This document shows positions 1 through 10,407 of a stretch of 64,000 nt of DNA, piece by piece (the first letter of the stretch is position 1; every line of letters begins with the position of its first letter). Source of the DNA: Selaginella moellendorffii. Lineage: Eukaryota; Streptophyta; Lycopodiopsida; Selaginellales; Selaginellaceae. The notes beneath the pieces are model-generated. The model had not been told where the DNA came from. It searched no databases and saw only the letters and a list, made by a program, of their open reading frames with translations. The stretch spans positions 62,001 through 126,000 of the forward strand of contig NW_003314297.1 of the NCBI RefSeq assembly GCF_000143415.4, given 5' to 3'. A program made the position numbers and the translations under genes.

Positions 1-14
1 CGCTTCTATAACAG

Positions 15-1808
15 GACGTGGAGTCCAAAAGCTGCGAGCTTAGGATTCCTTCGAAGCGAACGGGTTCCGTGTCAAGCGTTCATTCCGCTCCTCTGGTGTT
101 AAAGGCAGACGCAAACAACGCTAGGACTATCTCTGTCAGAAAGTCTTCACCTTCTTCTCAAAAATCAAGCACAACAGTTCGTGCCTCAAGCTCTTCAGGC
201 AGCAAAATACAAAGAAGGTCTGCAGAGAGCTTGCATTTGGAACACGGCAAAGAGAACGCCGACCCCTTATACACAAGTGATCTCGAGGGCCCCCAGAAGT
301 TTAAGTTCTTGGAGCGAAAGAGTAAGGGGCCTCCGTTTATGACGAAGAAAATCGTTGACAACAATCAGCTTAAAGGAGAACCGGGCAAAGCCTCCAAGTC
401 CGACGGTGCAGTTTATCAAAAGAAAGTGCCTCAGACTCGGCAACCATCTGCAAGCAGTTATGTGAAAGGTAAACCAACAGAGGAAGACTCAAAGTCGCAG
501 AAAACCAGTGCCGACAGTTGCTCCGCCAGCAGCGAGATTTTTGAGATGAAGCTCGAGGGCGATGACACGGAGAGTTCATGCTCCTGTTCAGTTGCTGGGA
601 ACGCGACGTCTTTACAGAAAGAGAACTTGGCAGATGATCTAGAACCGGAGGTGACTTTCTTACGAGTGGAGGTGACAGACGTCGAAGCCTGTCCGGACGT
701 GGCCCAGGCAGAAATGCAGGTGAAAGACGAAGCATGCATACCAACTGTGGAAGGTGCTAGTGCTGAGGAAGTCAAGCAGGAGGTTGATAACCGGGAGTTG
801 AAGGGCGGAGAAACAGATGAACATCGTCTCGAGTCCAGTATGAGGGTCGGGAGTCCCGACTCTGATACTGTCGAAGTTGTGCTTGAAACAGCTCCAGACG
901 TGAGCAACGCAGCAGCAGCCAGAGAAGCTCATGCCTCCATTGACATGAGCGTTCTGATTGAAGAGCTTGAGAGGGAGGACGAGCTCTCGGAAGTGAAGAA
1001 AGTCGTCGACGTCGAGATCCCGGAGAAAGCGCCGCCATTCGAGAAAGCCAAGGCAACTCCTCTCTTCGAGCTTGCCGAGCTCGACCAGAAGCAGTTCCCG
1101 GCCGCCTACAAGGTGTATCCGCCGCTGGAGGACTTCAGCAGCACCACGGGAACGCAGTCGGAGGCGTCAGGCGTGTCCAGTGCGATATGCGGCCCTGGCG
1201 ACCCAAAAGTCGAGAGCTTCGGCTCGAGCAAAGACGAGGGAGAAGAGGCGACAGCCATCTACAATCCGGACTCCCCGACGCTCATGGTTGGCTCGTTTCT
1301 CCCGAGGAAAGTCGTGGTGGCCGGACAGACGCAGCCGAAGTGCACGATCTTCCCCGCAGTGGTGGAGACGAGGAAGAGCTCTTCGGACGCTGCGATGGCC
1401 CGATCGTCCAGCGAGCCGGGCTCTCCGACCAGGCAGCCGCTCTTCGATCTCTTGGCCAACGAGCACAACACTCAAAGCAACGCCACCACTTCCAACTCCG
1501 CCACCGCCGCCACCAGCGCCGCTACCATCGGTATCAAGCCTCTCAAGTCCGCGTCTCACAAGCTTCCTCATATGTGCAGGCTGCCATCGCCAGACGCCCG
1601 GGGCCACGCCACCGCACTGCTCGAGAAGAAGAACTCGGCTCCATCGTGCGCAAAGCTCGACTCTTCGTCGACGTCAAAGCCGCTCAGAGGCATCCGGAAG
1701 TTCTTGCGATTTGGAAGGCGGAGCTCGTCAGGATCATCGGCAGCAAACGCAGCGGCGGATCAAACAGGCAGGATCATGTGGCAGAATGGATGGTTCAAGG
1801 GGGAGTGA
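15..1808 (+). CDS. COP1-interacting protein 7-like protein, 3' part
   Basis: Long open frame entering from the left edge. The first bases look like an intron end (acag at 11-14), and coding starts by about 15 with no reliable ATG, so the 5' part of the gene lies outside the window. The visible ~597 residues are acidic, Ser-rich and low in complexity, with no recognisable catalytic domain. The C-terminus carries a basic KPLRGIRKFLRFGRRSS segment that resembles the conserved K-x-LLKFGRK tail of the plant CIP7 family (nuclear, COP1-associated, light-related). That resemblance is from memory and is the only basis for the name. It could be any plant-specific disordered protein. The stop is TGA at 1806-1808. 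Confidence 0.45.
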   Translation, partial: DVESKSCELRIPSKRTGSVSSVHSAPLVLKADANNARTISVRKSSPSSQKSSTTVRASSSSGSKIQRRSAESLHLEHGKENADPLYTSDLEGPQKFKFLERKSKGPPFMTKKIVDNNQLKGEPGKASKSDGAVYQKKVPQTRQPSASSYVKGKPTEEDSKSQKTSADSCSASSEIFEMKLEGDDTESSCSCSVAGNATSLQKENLADDLEPEVTFLRVEVTDVEACPDVAQAEMQVKDEACIPTVEGASAEEVKQEVDNRELKGGETDEHRLESSMRVGSPDSDTVEVVLETAPDVSNAAAAREAHASIDMSVLIEELEREDELSEVKKVVDVEIPEKAPPFEKAKATPLFELAELDQKQFPAAYKVYPPLEDFSSTTGTQSEASGVSSAICGPGDPKVESFGSSKDEGEEATAIYNPDSPTLMVGSFLPRKVVVAGQTQPKCTIFPAVVETRKSSSDAAMARSSSEPGSPTRQPLFDLLANEHNTQSNATTSNSATAATSAATIGIKPLKSASHKLPHMCRLPSPDARGHATALLEKKNSAPSCAKLDSSSTSKPLRGIRKFLRFGRRSSSGSSAANAAADQTGRIMWQNGWFKGE

Positions 1809-2865
1809 CACGAAAAAAGAAAATTCCAGGAACGATGGATCATCATATCCTTGGAACTTTGGAACAACTTGTTTCATCATATATTTTGCTATCATCTTTT
1901 GCTACTCATCATACTAATCGACCATACTTTAATTTTAGTGAAGCATATACTAGAATATCCATCCAGTTGCGGGCATCTGACGGTGGGGCGTGGTCCCCTA
2001 TCCGACGGTTGCGGGGGCCCCAATTTTAAAATAACGTTTTCTTAGGTGTTGTGTGTTGACTGTGTGGCGAGTGACGAGCGCCGGACACGGGGAGGTTCCA
2101 TGGTTGTTTAAGCCACATCGAGAGAGAGCGCTTCTAGTTTTGGCCCTTTCCCTCGCATTTTTTTTGGTTGGATCCGGAGAAGCGTGCGAATGGCGCCTTT
2201 AGGATCATCGGTTTTGCTGCCCAAGACAATGGATTTAAGATCATTCGTCTTCTTCTCCTCGCTCATCCGCTTCCTCCTCCTCGTCCTCCTCCACCTCGCC
2301 TCCGCCGCCCTCGCATTCTCATTGCGGCATCGGAATCTGGCGTGAGCGCGGCCGATCGCGCTCGTAATCCGCGGCTTCCGAGATTTCTTGGCCCTAAAGA
2401 AAGGTTCTTGCGCCGTGATGCTCTAGACAGGATCTTGGCGCACAGGCATCCCCATTCAATCGTCCTCGAAATTTGGATCGGAATTCCGTCCTCCCGGCCT
2501 GGGGAATAGGAACCTTCTTCTTCTTCTTCTTCTTCTTCTTCTTCTTCTTGCGCTCTTCTTCCTCGATCGATCGATCGGCGCACGGGCGCCTCCGCGTCAG
2601 CATCGGATTTGCCCCGCAGGTCAGCGATTCGTGGCATTTCCATTTCCTTGTGGCGATAGGACTGTACTCCCACGACATTGCGTACGTGACTCACCACAAA
2701 AGCGAAGCTATGGCGGGCGCTAGGCGGAATCTTTGATCCTTGACCGCACGAAATCGATCCATTCCACATCCGGGAGCTCTATCGTATCGATCGGTCCAAC
2801 CAGGTTTGCGATAATCTGTTTCCTTGCGGCTGGGCCAGGAGATACCGATCTCCCACTCTTCTATC
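1809..2865. other. intergenic region and 5' leader of the VQ gene
   Basis: No credible coding region. An 11-copy (TTC)n microsatellite lies at 2515-2547. It sits about 320 bp before the VQ start codon and probably falls in the 5' leader or promoter. Open frames around 2168-2770 are low-complexity (Pro/Arg- or Glu/Lys-rich, the latter produced by the microsatellite), so I leave them out. Confidence 0.6.
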
Positions 2866-3972
2866 ATGGGATGGGAGACCGAGTACCAAGAGAACCTGGC
2901 ATTCAAATCCCAGGCGGGCGAGGCTCTAGAGATGGAGCTCCAATCCCCGGGATCGCTGGTCGTCTCCAAATTGCCGTCATGGAGCAGCAGCAGCGGCCAC
3001 CTCCACGATCACAAATCATCCGACGATCAGAGCTGGGATCCCGTCATGACCTCTCTCTTGAAAGCCGGCAGCAACGTCGCCTCGCAATCGCCCACCTTCG
3101 ATCACGCCTCGAGCAGCTTCCTCCACACGAGCGCTACTACTGGAGCTTTCGCCCCCGGCTTTCCCAAATCATCCAGTGACGAGACAGCGGCGGAGCATCG
3201 CTCGGGCACTGGAATTCTAGTCGCTGGCTCTTCGGTTCTAAACGCTCCCTCCTCGGCCGGCGCGACGTCCACCAAAGTGAGCAAGAAGCGATCCAGAGCG
3301 TCCCGGCGTCCCCCGACCACGGTGCTCGAGGCGGACAGCGCCAACTTTCGATCCATGGTCCAGCACCTGACCGGCATTCCAGCGCCGCCACCCATGCTCG
3401 CCTCGTCCTTCCGCCCAGCCCGGTTCGATTACTTCGGGGCATCGCCGGGGCTCGTCCGGCCACAGCCCACGCGATCAGCTCTCTCGTTCGGCCACCACGG
3501 CGGCGCTCCGGGGGGCTTCTCGATCGATGGTGGCAGCGCCAGTGGGGGATTCCTCCAGACGTACCAGCCGCCATACAGCTTGAGAAGGCTGGAAGAGTTC
3601 CGCGGCTTCTCTTACGTCTCGGGGAGAGGAGGATCGTCGGTGCCGTCGTCTCACGGAAGTTTCATGGATCCGGCATCGCCGGGGGGGATTTACAGCTCCA
3701 TGCAAGCGACGCCAGGCGTCATCAACGCCAGGCCATCACACGGCACGACGCAAGAGGGCGTTTATGTCCCGCACAGCGCCACAAACCCGACCACCACTTC
3801 CTCCTCCTCCTCCGCCCTGGCAATGCCGTCGCTGTGGGAGTGCGAGGCCAGAGAGGGGGATCAGAGCGTAAATGCGAGAATAAAGCGAGAGGCCGGGGGC
3901 CGGGCGGAGGAGGCAACGACGAGGAGTAGTAGTGGCAGACCAATCGCATCGTGGTCAACCGGCAGCATTTAA
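2866..3972 (+). CDS. VQ motif-containing protein
   Basis: Single-exon gene of 368 aa from the first ATG (2866) to TAA. The diagnostic plant VQ motif FRSMVQHLTG is at residues 161-170 (nucleotides from 3346), matching FxxxVQxLTG. It is preceded by a basic KKRSRASRRPP stretch likely to be a nuclear localisation signal. The rest is Ser/Gly/Pro-rich and disordered, as is usual for the family. VQ proteins are plant cofactors that bind WRKY transcription factors or MAP kinases and modulate stress and developmental transcription. The partner here cannot be told from sequence. Intronless VQ genes are common in plants. The C-terminus is unremarkable. Confidence 0.9.
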   Translation: MGWETEYQENLAFKSQAGEALEMELQSPGSLVVSKLPSWSSSSGHLHDHKSSDDQSWDPVMTSLLKAGSNVASQSPTFDHASSSFLHTSATTGAFAPGFPKSSSDETAAEHRSGTGILVAGSSVLNAPSSAGATSTKVSKKRSRASRRPPTTVLEADSANFRSMVQHLTGIPAPPPMLASSFRPARFDYFGASPGLVRPQPTRSALSFGHHGGAPGGFSIDGGSASGGFLQTYQPPYSLRRLEEFRGFSYVSGRGGSSVPSSHGSFMDPASPGGIYSSMQATPGVINARPSHGTTQEGVYVPHSATNPTTTSSSSSALAMPSLWECEAREGDQSVNARIKREAGGRAEEATTRSSSGRPIASWSTGSI

Positions 3973-4805
3973 GCTCGGGTATTCTTCTTTCTTGCTCGTG
4001 CAAACTTCTCTCACTTCCTCAGGTGTTTTGCTGATCTTCCCGGCTGGCTGGCTGTGTTCCAGGTGAGCAAGGATCATTAAAGGGAGGAAAGAGAGATCGC
4101 TTCGATCGGTGTGTACATAACAAAGACAAAGCAAATCAATCAATCAATCCGAGCGAGGTCGGTTTCCAAACAGCCTGTGAGTGAGGACTCTCTCTTGATT
4201 CCAGAATCGTTTTTTTGGTTGTTTAAGTGCTAATGTTTTCTCGGTAGTGATTCCTTTGATCTTCGTCCCACTAGGACACTACACAGGTAAATGCTTTTGT
4301 CAACAGTGGTGATGTTACATCTCTCACAGAGATTCTTTGTTTGTTTTTTTTTTTTTCCTTCTTCTTACAGGTGTGCAAGAATTTTGAGGCGCTGTGTCTC
4401 CTGCTGTCGTGACCGCTGCTGTGCCTGCCTGGTGGTGGTCACCCAGGAATTTTTGTGAAGCTGCAAAGCTCTCCCTCGATTCATCGATCCATCCGAATTC
4501 ATTCATTCGCGTTGTCTTGTTCCCTGGCAACGCGCTGTACGTATGCCTGGTGTTCTTCAATGCTTGCTCGCGCTTCTTTGTTTTCGCGCTTGGAATCATT
4601 GCCCGCGAGCTGTTCTTCCGAGGCATTTGTTTTTCAAAACAAAGAAAACTCAGTGCCAGAGTTTTGAGAAAGAACACACAGGTAGCCAAAGGTTTTTGAG
4701 AAAAGAACAGCCAAAGTCAAGATGTTCTCAGCTTCTTCGATCGAAAAGATAGTAACTCGTGTTTGATTCAAAGAAACTTTTTTCGAGAACAAGCATTCGT
4801 CTCAC
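3973..4805. other. convergent 3' regions of VQ and eL36 genes
   Basis: Between two converging genes. Pyrimidine-rich segments followed by AG (for example near 4350-4370) resemble splice acceptors, so the VQ transcript may carry a spliced 3' untranslated region. I find no convincing protein: overlapping frames at 4324-4750 on both strands have no recognisable motif. Confidence 0.4.
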
Positions 4806-5253
4806 TCACTTCCCAGAAGACCTGGAAAGCAAAGCAAAGCAAAGAACGCGCGTGAGCAAAGCGAGAGCGGAAGAACAAAAATGTATAGCTCACCTCATCT
4901 TCCTCAACACGGTGGACATCTCCTCGCGTTTCTTCTTGGCTCTCAGGTGGGTGCCGAGCTTCCGCTTGGCGACCTTGAGCGCGCGCTTGTCTTTGCCCAC
5001 CTTGAGCAGCTCCGTGATCCTCTTCTCGTAGGGAGCGAATCCCACCACCTCGCGGATGAGCTTCCTCACGAACAGCGTCCTCTTCTGGCCTTTCTGCGAA
5101 GAGGAAGACGAGAGATTTTCGAGAATTTCTTGATTAATCGCGAGATCTTACCCCTTTCATGTCGATCGGCCGCTTGGCCGGCGTCCTCTTGGTGACGGCA
5201 TGGCCCTTGTTGAGGCCGATGGCAATGCCGCTGCTCGCTACGTTGGGCGCCAT
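4806..5253 (-). CDS. RPL36: 60S ribosomal protein eL36
   Basis: Three exons on the minus strand: 5253-5152, 5093-4894 and 4821-4806, giving 105 aa in frame. The second exon encodes the hallmark eL36 core ([20 protein letters not shown], then [17 protein letters not shown]). The N-terminus has [11 protein letters not shown]. The last exon is only 16 nt (four codons and the stop) and follows a 72-bp intron. It was placed because its join restores the family's R-S-S-G tail, whereas reading through would stop immediately after MR. The protein is a cytosolic large-subunit component. The gene is divergent from the gene at 5346, with 92 bp between start codons. Confidence 0.93.
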
Positions 5254-5345
5254 CGCGCAGTCCCTAAACCCTAAACTCTTTTGCCCTAATGCGGTGAGGT
5301 CTCGGGTTCGAATCCTGAGAAGTGTCGAGATTTTCTCGTCTGGCT
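5254..5345. promoter_or_regulatory. bidirectional promoter with telo-box-like repeats
   Basis: The 92 bp separating the divergent start codons of eL36 and the 5346 gene contain a run of CCCTAAACCCTAAAC-like sequence (about 5263-5288). This matches the plant telo box (AAACCCTA) that is enriched in ribosomal-protein promoters. Regulation by it is inference from the family. Confidence 0.6.
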
Positions 5346-6297
5346 ATGGCGGTGGTGGAGGCGCGCAAGCTCGATCCTGAAGAGCTGTGGAAATGGATGG
5401 ACGATTTCCACTGGCAGAACTTCCACGGCATCTGGGTCAACTGGCGCATCGATGGGAGCTCTGCCTGCGACCCCGCCAAGGTGTATCGCAGCATCAGGTC
5501 ATTCCAGTCCCATGCCGACGATCGCTCGGTCGTCTTGCACAAGAACGATTGGTACGACCCCAGGGGCGGCGACAGGGATTGGATGCTTGGCCCGTGGCTC
5601 ATCAATCGCCAGGATCACTGCGCCGCCGATGGGATCATCCATCCCGCGGTTCCATCGTCGCGGACGCTCATCTTTCCAAACGGAGACCTTGGCTGGCTGC
5701 CGCTGGAGATTGATTTCCCCCGCAAGCCCGTGCCATCCGAGGTCCATTTCATGCTTCCAGGCGAGCTCTCTATCTAGCTCCATTCTTCTCTCTTGTCTTA
5801 GATCACTTCTTCGACCAGGCAAGGAGGGGAGAGCGGCGATCATCTTTAGCTACAGTACCGATGGATCGGTTTCAGCATCTCAGATTCTCGAGGAGTCCAG
5901 AGATTCGGGCGAGCGCCCGGGAGATTCATGGCACGGGAGCGTCTGGAAGCACGAACTCGCCACCGTTCCTCTGGAGCCGAGCCGGGAGGAGCCGCGCGGG
6001 GAATTCGTAGGCCAGGAGATGACGTTGTTTCCCTGCGATTTGACGCTGGAGACAAGAGGAGGAGTAGCCTGGGGAGGATTCAAGAGCGCTTGCGACGAAG
6101 AACAAGCCTTCATGGTCCATATGCCCTATGGATTCACGGCTTGCGTGCCAAGAAACGTGAATCCTGGCCAAGAATTCGCGTGCGTGGTGAATTGGGTGGT
6201 GAGCGCGGATGAAGTGAGGAGGATCTCGTGGAAGTATTCGGCGGAAGGGAAGCTCGATCACATCAAATCGGCAAGCTTCCACTCTGTGAAGACCTAA
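5346..6297 (+). CDS. calycin-like (DUF3598-type?) conserved protein
   Basis: Two exons: 5346-5760 and 5819-6297, 297 aa. The start is the first in-frame ATG. The 58-bp intron opens with GC (CAG/GCGAGC) rather than GT. It is the only join I found that keeps frame (phase 1), giving LPG-KEGRAAIIFSY. The N-terminus (WKWMDDFHWQNFHGIWVNW, then SIRSF, and HPAVPSSRTLIFPNGD) resembles the DUF3598 lipocalin-like family of cyanobacteria and plants. The second half repeats a beta-rich pattern ending in VRRISWKYSAEGKL. Function is unknown. No transit peptide is obvious. The family call is from memory and moderately uncertain. The gene shares its promoter with eL36. Confidence 0.6.
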
Positions 6298-6306
6298 AAC
6301 AGAGTA

Positions 6307-6335
6307 TTTTAAAATTTTAAAATTTTAAAATTTGC
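6307..6335. repeat. short AT tandem repeat (ATTTTAAAA-like, 3 units)
   Basis: About three copies of a 9-bp self-complementary AT unit lie in the 92-bp gap between the calycin-like gene and the first THA8-like gene. It may mark the polyadenylation or promoter region; no function is claimed. Confidence 0.6.
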
Positions 6336-6389
6336 GGGAAAAGAGGATTAGGGTAAACCCTAGGGCTCCTCTCCTTGTTTGCCCGGGCG

Positions 6390-7150
6390 ATGCGCATTCT
6401 CCGGCAAGCGCGGGCGCTAAGCACCGGCGCTAGGGCTGCGCTTCACGATCTGCCGCAGCTGGAGCGGTCTTTCGATTCCATCAAGCGCAGGCTGCTGATG
6501 CCGCAGGAGGTGGAGACGCGCCGGATCCCGTCCATGAGCTTGGAGACGGTCAGTGTGGCGACCATGATGAAGAAGGCCAAAGGCGATCCTGACCGGCTCA
6601 AATCCGTGCTGCGGACCTCCGTTTCTAGGCTGCTGAGGGAGGAGCTCATGTCGCTCTTCTGGGTCTTCGTCAGGGCCAAGGAGATGGATCTTGCGGAATT
6701 GGTAAGAGAGCTGGGATTCCTTATCAAAATGTCGTGTTTTTCCACTGGACTTGGCAGATTTTTGGCTTGATCCGGAAGGAAAGCTGGTACAAGCCACAGG
6801 CATCGCTCTACTTGCATCTCATCACTGCCTACAGCGAGAGATTGGATTCCAAGGCGATGGAGAGGATTTTCCAGCTGCTGGATGAATCGGAGGAGGAGGG
6901 GCTCATTCCAAATGTTTTCTCGTTCCAGACTCCTATCCAAGCGTGCGTGAGCAGCACCGACTTCGATGCGTGCATGACGCTCTACGACCGGATGCATGCC
7001 TCGACGTGCCGGAAGGACGTCCGCTTCTACATGTACCTGACCAGGAAGTTCGAGGAGGCTGGGCTCCTAGACGAGGCGCAGAAGGTTTACGAGCATTATC
7101 TGGAGCTACGAAACACACAGGGATTGCGGACTTTGGTAGAAGAAGAGTGA
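6390..7150 (+). CDS. THA8-like short PPR protein (copy 1)
   Basis: Two exons, 6390-6701 and 6758-7150, joined across a 56-bp GT-AG intron in phase 0, giving 234 aa. The N-terminus is Arg/Ala-rich with no acids (MRILRQARALSTGARAAL), consistent with an organelle transit peptide. The diagnostic block after the intron, IFGLIRKESWYKP, followed by about four degenerate PPR helix pairs, matches the THA8 family of short plant PPR proteins. Some members support group II intron splicing or thylakoid assembly in chloroplasts. Three more relatives in this window share the same intron position just before the ESWY block. The RNA target is unknown. Confidence 0.8.
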
Positions 7151-7322
7151 GGAAAATCCATCGAGGTTGGCCAAGCGCTCCTCTCTCTCGCGGTACGTTA
7201 ACTGTGTTGATTCAAACTTTTCTCATTCTTTTCCTTTGTTTTCCTGTTCAGAAGCTCTTCCAGGATGGAATTCCACTTAGAAACAACTTGGTTTATCAAC
7301 ACACAAACCTTACAGGCTTTGC

Positions 7323-8894
7323 TTACGCTGGCTTTGGAAAGCAGAACGCCAGCAAGCTCTGTACGTCTTCAGCAATAGGCATGAAAGGCATGTTGACGAT
7401 GAGATCATTGGCATCTCTCAGGTGGCCCGCACGAGCTAGAAGGTCGATGATGCAGCTAAATTGCAACTTGGTTGGCTCCAGCCCATAATCGACCAGCATG
7501 GAAGCGAAGAGCTTGCACGCTTGGGTAGCATCACCCCTGTGGCTGCATCCAAACAGTAAGCTCGTAAAGCACATCTCGTCCGGATTCTCACCTTGGACAT
7601 TCAGGTCTTCAAACACGTCTTTCTGGAAGCCATCGACGTTGCGGGCGTGGTTGGACAAGGCTGTCCTCCAGGAAGTGAGATCACGATCAGGCATGGCTTG
7701 AAACAACTCCTGGGCTTGCCGGACACGTCCGTTCTGTGCGTATGCAGCGAGCATGGAATTCCACGACACCAAGTCACGAGACGGCATACAAGAGAAGAAC
7801 GCCTCGATCTCGCCCAAGCTTCCATTGACGGACAGGACCGAGTTTAGCGACACAAGGTCCATCTCCGGCATCGCCTGTGACAAAATCTTCACCTGGTCGA
7901 CATGGCCTCCAACTGAGTAGGCCCAGAGAATGGAGTTCCAGGAGAAGATGTCCACCACAGGCATGCTTTCAAAGAAGCAAATGGCTTGCTCGATATGTCC
8001 GTTCCGGGCATAGGCCGCGAGCATGGAGTTCCAGGAGACAAGATCCCATTCCGGCATGTCGTCAAACAAGAGCTTCGCTTCGCTGATACTTTGATTTTGT
8101 GTGTATGCTGTTATCATGGCTGTGAAAGTCACCAGAGTGTACGCAGGCAGCGATCTATACAAAATCCGAGCCCTTCCGAAGTAGCAAGTGTGGTTTGAGT
8201 ACGCAGTTAGCATGGAAGTGAGCGAGACAAGGTTGTGACAAGGCATAGCACGGAAGACATTGTTTAGTGTTTCCATATGCCCTGACTGGGCATATGCAGA
8301 TAGCAGAGTGTTCCATGAGATCATATCCCACAGTGGCATCTTCTTGAAAGTCTCCACTAGATTGTGCAGCTTTCCAGCACGCGAAAACCCATCCAGCATG
8401 CAGTTCCACGATGTTAAGTTCGGTCTTGGGTTTGATTCGAAGCATCGAGCTGCGGCAACAACATGCCCGTGAAGGGTATATGCCGCCAACATCGCATTCC
8501 ACGCAACATCATCTCTTTCGGGCATAGAGAGAAATAAGATCTCGGCCTGAGCTATTTGCCCCTGCTGTGAATAAGCCGCCAGCATGATTGTCCATGAAAC
8601 GGTGGTCCTGAACTCCATGGCATCAAACAGTTTCTGCGCCTCGCGGAGGCAGCCATCCTGGGCAAATGCTGTGAGCATCAGATTCCAGCAGAAAACGTCT
8701 CTGTGCTCCATGAGGTCGAAGATGTTCTTGGCAGGAGCTGTGCAGGAGCAGCGCACGTACATCCGTATGAGAAGCTTGCTCAAGTAGAGAAAAGTGTCCT
8801 GAGATATGTGCTCTCTGTGCTCCTCCACAAGCTTGTGGATTTGCCTGGCTTGGTTGGAGTCTTTGCATGATTTTATCGACTCAGCTAACTTCAT
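7323..8894 (-). CDS. PLS-type PPR protein (PPR-a)
   Basis: Intronless, 523 aa, ATG at 8894. It consists of tandem PPR units with the recurrent pattern F-D-x-M-P-x-R-D-L-V-S-W-N-x-M-L-x-A-Y-A-Q-N-G, the signature of PLS-class S/L motifs. The C-terminus (CSHRGDATQACKLFASM, then LLARAGHLRDANDLIVNMPF) resembles the start of an E-type extension but ends soon after, with no DYW domain. PPR proteins bind organelle RNA one base per repeat. The start of this gene is 83 bp downstream of the stop of THA8-like copy 2 on the same strand. N-terminal targeting is weak (MKLAESIKSCKDSNQARQIH). Confidence 0.88.
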   Translation of the reverse strand: MKLAESIKSCKDSNQARQIHKLVEEHREHISQDTFLYLSKLLIRMYVRCSCTAPAKNIFDLMEHRDVFCWNLMLTAFAQDGCLREAQKLFDAMEFRTTVSWTIMLAAYSQQGQIAQAEILFLSMPERDDVAWNAMLAAYTLHGHVVAAARCFESNPRPNLTSWNCMLDGFSRAGKLHNLVETFKKMPLWDMISWNTLLSAYAQSGHMETLNNVFRAMPCHNLVSLTSMLTAYSNHTCYFGRARILYRSLPAYTLVTFTAMITAYTQNQSISEAKLLFDDMPEWDLVSWNSMLAAYARNGHIEQAICFFESMPVVDIFSWNSILWAYSVGGHVDQVKILSQAMPEMDLVSLNSVLSVNGSLGEIEAFFSCMPSRDLVSWNSMLAAYAQNGRVRQAQELFQAMPDRDLTSWRTALSNHARNVDGFQKDVFEDLNVQGENPDEMCFTSLLFGCSHRGDATQACKLFASMLVDYGLEPTKLQFSCIIDLLARAGHLRDANDLIVNMPFMPIAEDVQSLLAFCFPKPA

Positions 8895-8977
8895 AGATTA
8901 TGGGACCATAGTAATTTACATCAGATTCTCTGCGAGTTGGGACATAGTTTCTCTCAATTCCTACCAAAGTTCTATCG

Positions 8978-10407
8978 CTAATCTTCGACAAAAAAGACTC
9001 TCTCCCTCTTCTCCAATCTGGAGGGAGCTTGTTCCGCCGGAGCATCCGCAAAGATCTGGAAGGACTTCTCCTTGAGCCCAGCCCTGCTAAAGCTCTTGGC
9101 CAGGTAGGCGTAGAGGCCGCGATGAACTTGGCACCCCGACGAGCGCATGAGCCTGTAAAACTGGAGGCACGTATCGAAGTCTGCCTGGAGGATGCAGCAG
9201 CGCATGGGCTCCGTGAGCATGGCCTCCGACAGGGCGACGCCCTCGCCCTGTGCCGTGTTGAGAAGCTCCAGGATTGGTCTCATTGGTTTCTTCCTCTCGT
9301 CGGCGCGGCAGTAGAAGCTGACAAGCCGCATGTAGGTTGATTCGCTCGGCTTGTACCAGCTCTCCTTTCGAATCAGCTCGAAAATCTGCAAAACAGATAC
9401 TTAGATCCAAGGACATGAAATGCCGTTCGCGAGAACAAGCAGATGGACTTCCAGGAGACGAAACCTTGCGAGGAGACAAGGAGGAGACATGATTTCCACA
9501 CACACACACACGTAGGAAAACATGAGAGATAACAACACAAACGTAGAAAGAACAAACAACGTTGGGGATGAGATAACAAAACCCTGGCAAGATCAAGGAC
9601 ATGCAATGGAGAGAAAACCACGAGTAAACGAAGGCAAGAACCAGAGCTCGCGAGAACAAGAAGATGGACTTCCAATCATAGAAAACATGGAGTATGGTTT
9701 GTTCTTTCTACGTTTGAAGATCCGGGACGAGATAACAAAACCTTGGCAAGTTCAAGAACACGAACAAAGACGCAAGGCAGCATGGAGAGAAAATACAACC
9801 TTAAGATCCATGAAACTTCCAATCGCCAGACTTCCAAACAGACAAGTGGAATCTAAACGTGATAGATCTTCCAACAACACTAGGAAGAACAAACAACGAG
9901 ACAAGGAAACTTGGAAAAAATCTGGAGAGAAAACGACGAGAAAGCAAAGCTTACGAGTAGAAAGCATGGATCTCCACGAACACGAACGTAGTAGAACGAA
10001 CAAACGAGGACGAGAATGCTACCACGTACCTTGAAAGCCAGGTCTATGTCGTTCTCCTGGTTCTTGAGGAACACATTTAAGACGTACTGGAGATCCTTGC
10101 AAAGGAGCCGCGAAGCGTGGCTGCCCAGGTACGCATCGAGCTTGGCCGGGGATTTCTTGGCGCTCCTCAGCAGCTGGATGACCGTGGCGGATTCGCGGCT
10201 GGCCCGCAGTGTCTTGGGCGGCGCCGCGTCCCTGATCTTCTTGCTCGGGAAGAGCTCCACAAATCTGCCAATGTCGACATCGTCGCACTCGTAATCCCCT
10301 TCCCTGTCCCAGCGATTGGCGCCGAATCGCCTGATCGAGGAGGCAGCAAGAGCAGCGCGATCCAAGAGCTTGATCTTACTCTTGGCGAGCGCTATGCCTA
10401 GCAGCAT
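8978..10407 (-). CDS. THA8-like short PPR protein (copy 2)
   Basis: Two exons, 10407-10030 and 9385-8978, 261 aa. They are separated by a 644-bp intron, about ten times longer than its neighbours' introns and full of internal repeats. The intron lies at the same place as in the other copies, immediately before IFELIRKESWYKP. Exon 1 begins MLLGIALAKSKIKLLDRA, plausibly an organelle-targeting sequence, and ends ENDIDLAFK. The family and role are as for the THA8 group (organelle RNA processing). It is divergent from PPR-b, with only 63 bp between the two start codons, and is followed on the same strand by PPR-a. Confidence 0.8.
9386..10029 (-). repeat. repeat-built intron of THA8-like copy 2
   Basis: The intron contains several imperfect direct copies of short phrases. 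GAGATAACAAAACC(C/T)TGGCAAG occurs at about 9569 and 9729. GCGAGAACAAG(C/A)AGATGGACTTCCA occurs at about 9430 and 9650. AGAACAAACAACG recurs at about 9550 and 9887. There is also a short (CA)n run near 9495. It looks like successive local duplications. Confidence 0.65.

Noticed and set aside
1072-2029. Long alternative frames over the CIP7-like gene
   Set aside because: Arg/Pro- or Arg/Gln-rich shadows of the GC-rich coding strand with no motifs.
2473-2736. Open frames across the (TTC)n tract on both strands
   Set aside because: They encode only poly-Phe, poly-Lys or poly-Glu from the microsatellite, with no conserved flanks.
5291-5325. Possible tRNA: GGTTCGAATCC looks like a T-arm
   Set aside because: No acceptor, D or anticodon arms can be folded at the right distances upstream. 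It lies in the leader of the 5346 gene.
9522-10034. Plus-strand 170-codon frame in the THA8-like 2 intron
   Set aside because: Low-complexity Arg/Lys/Asn/Glu composition produced by the intron's internal repeats.
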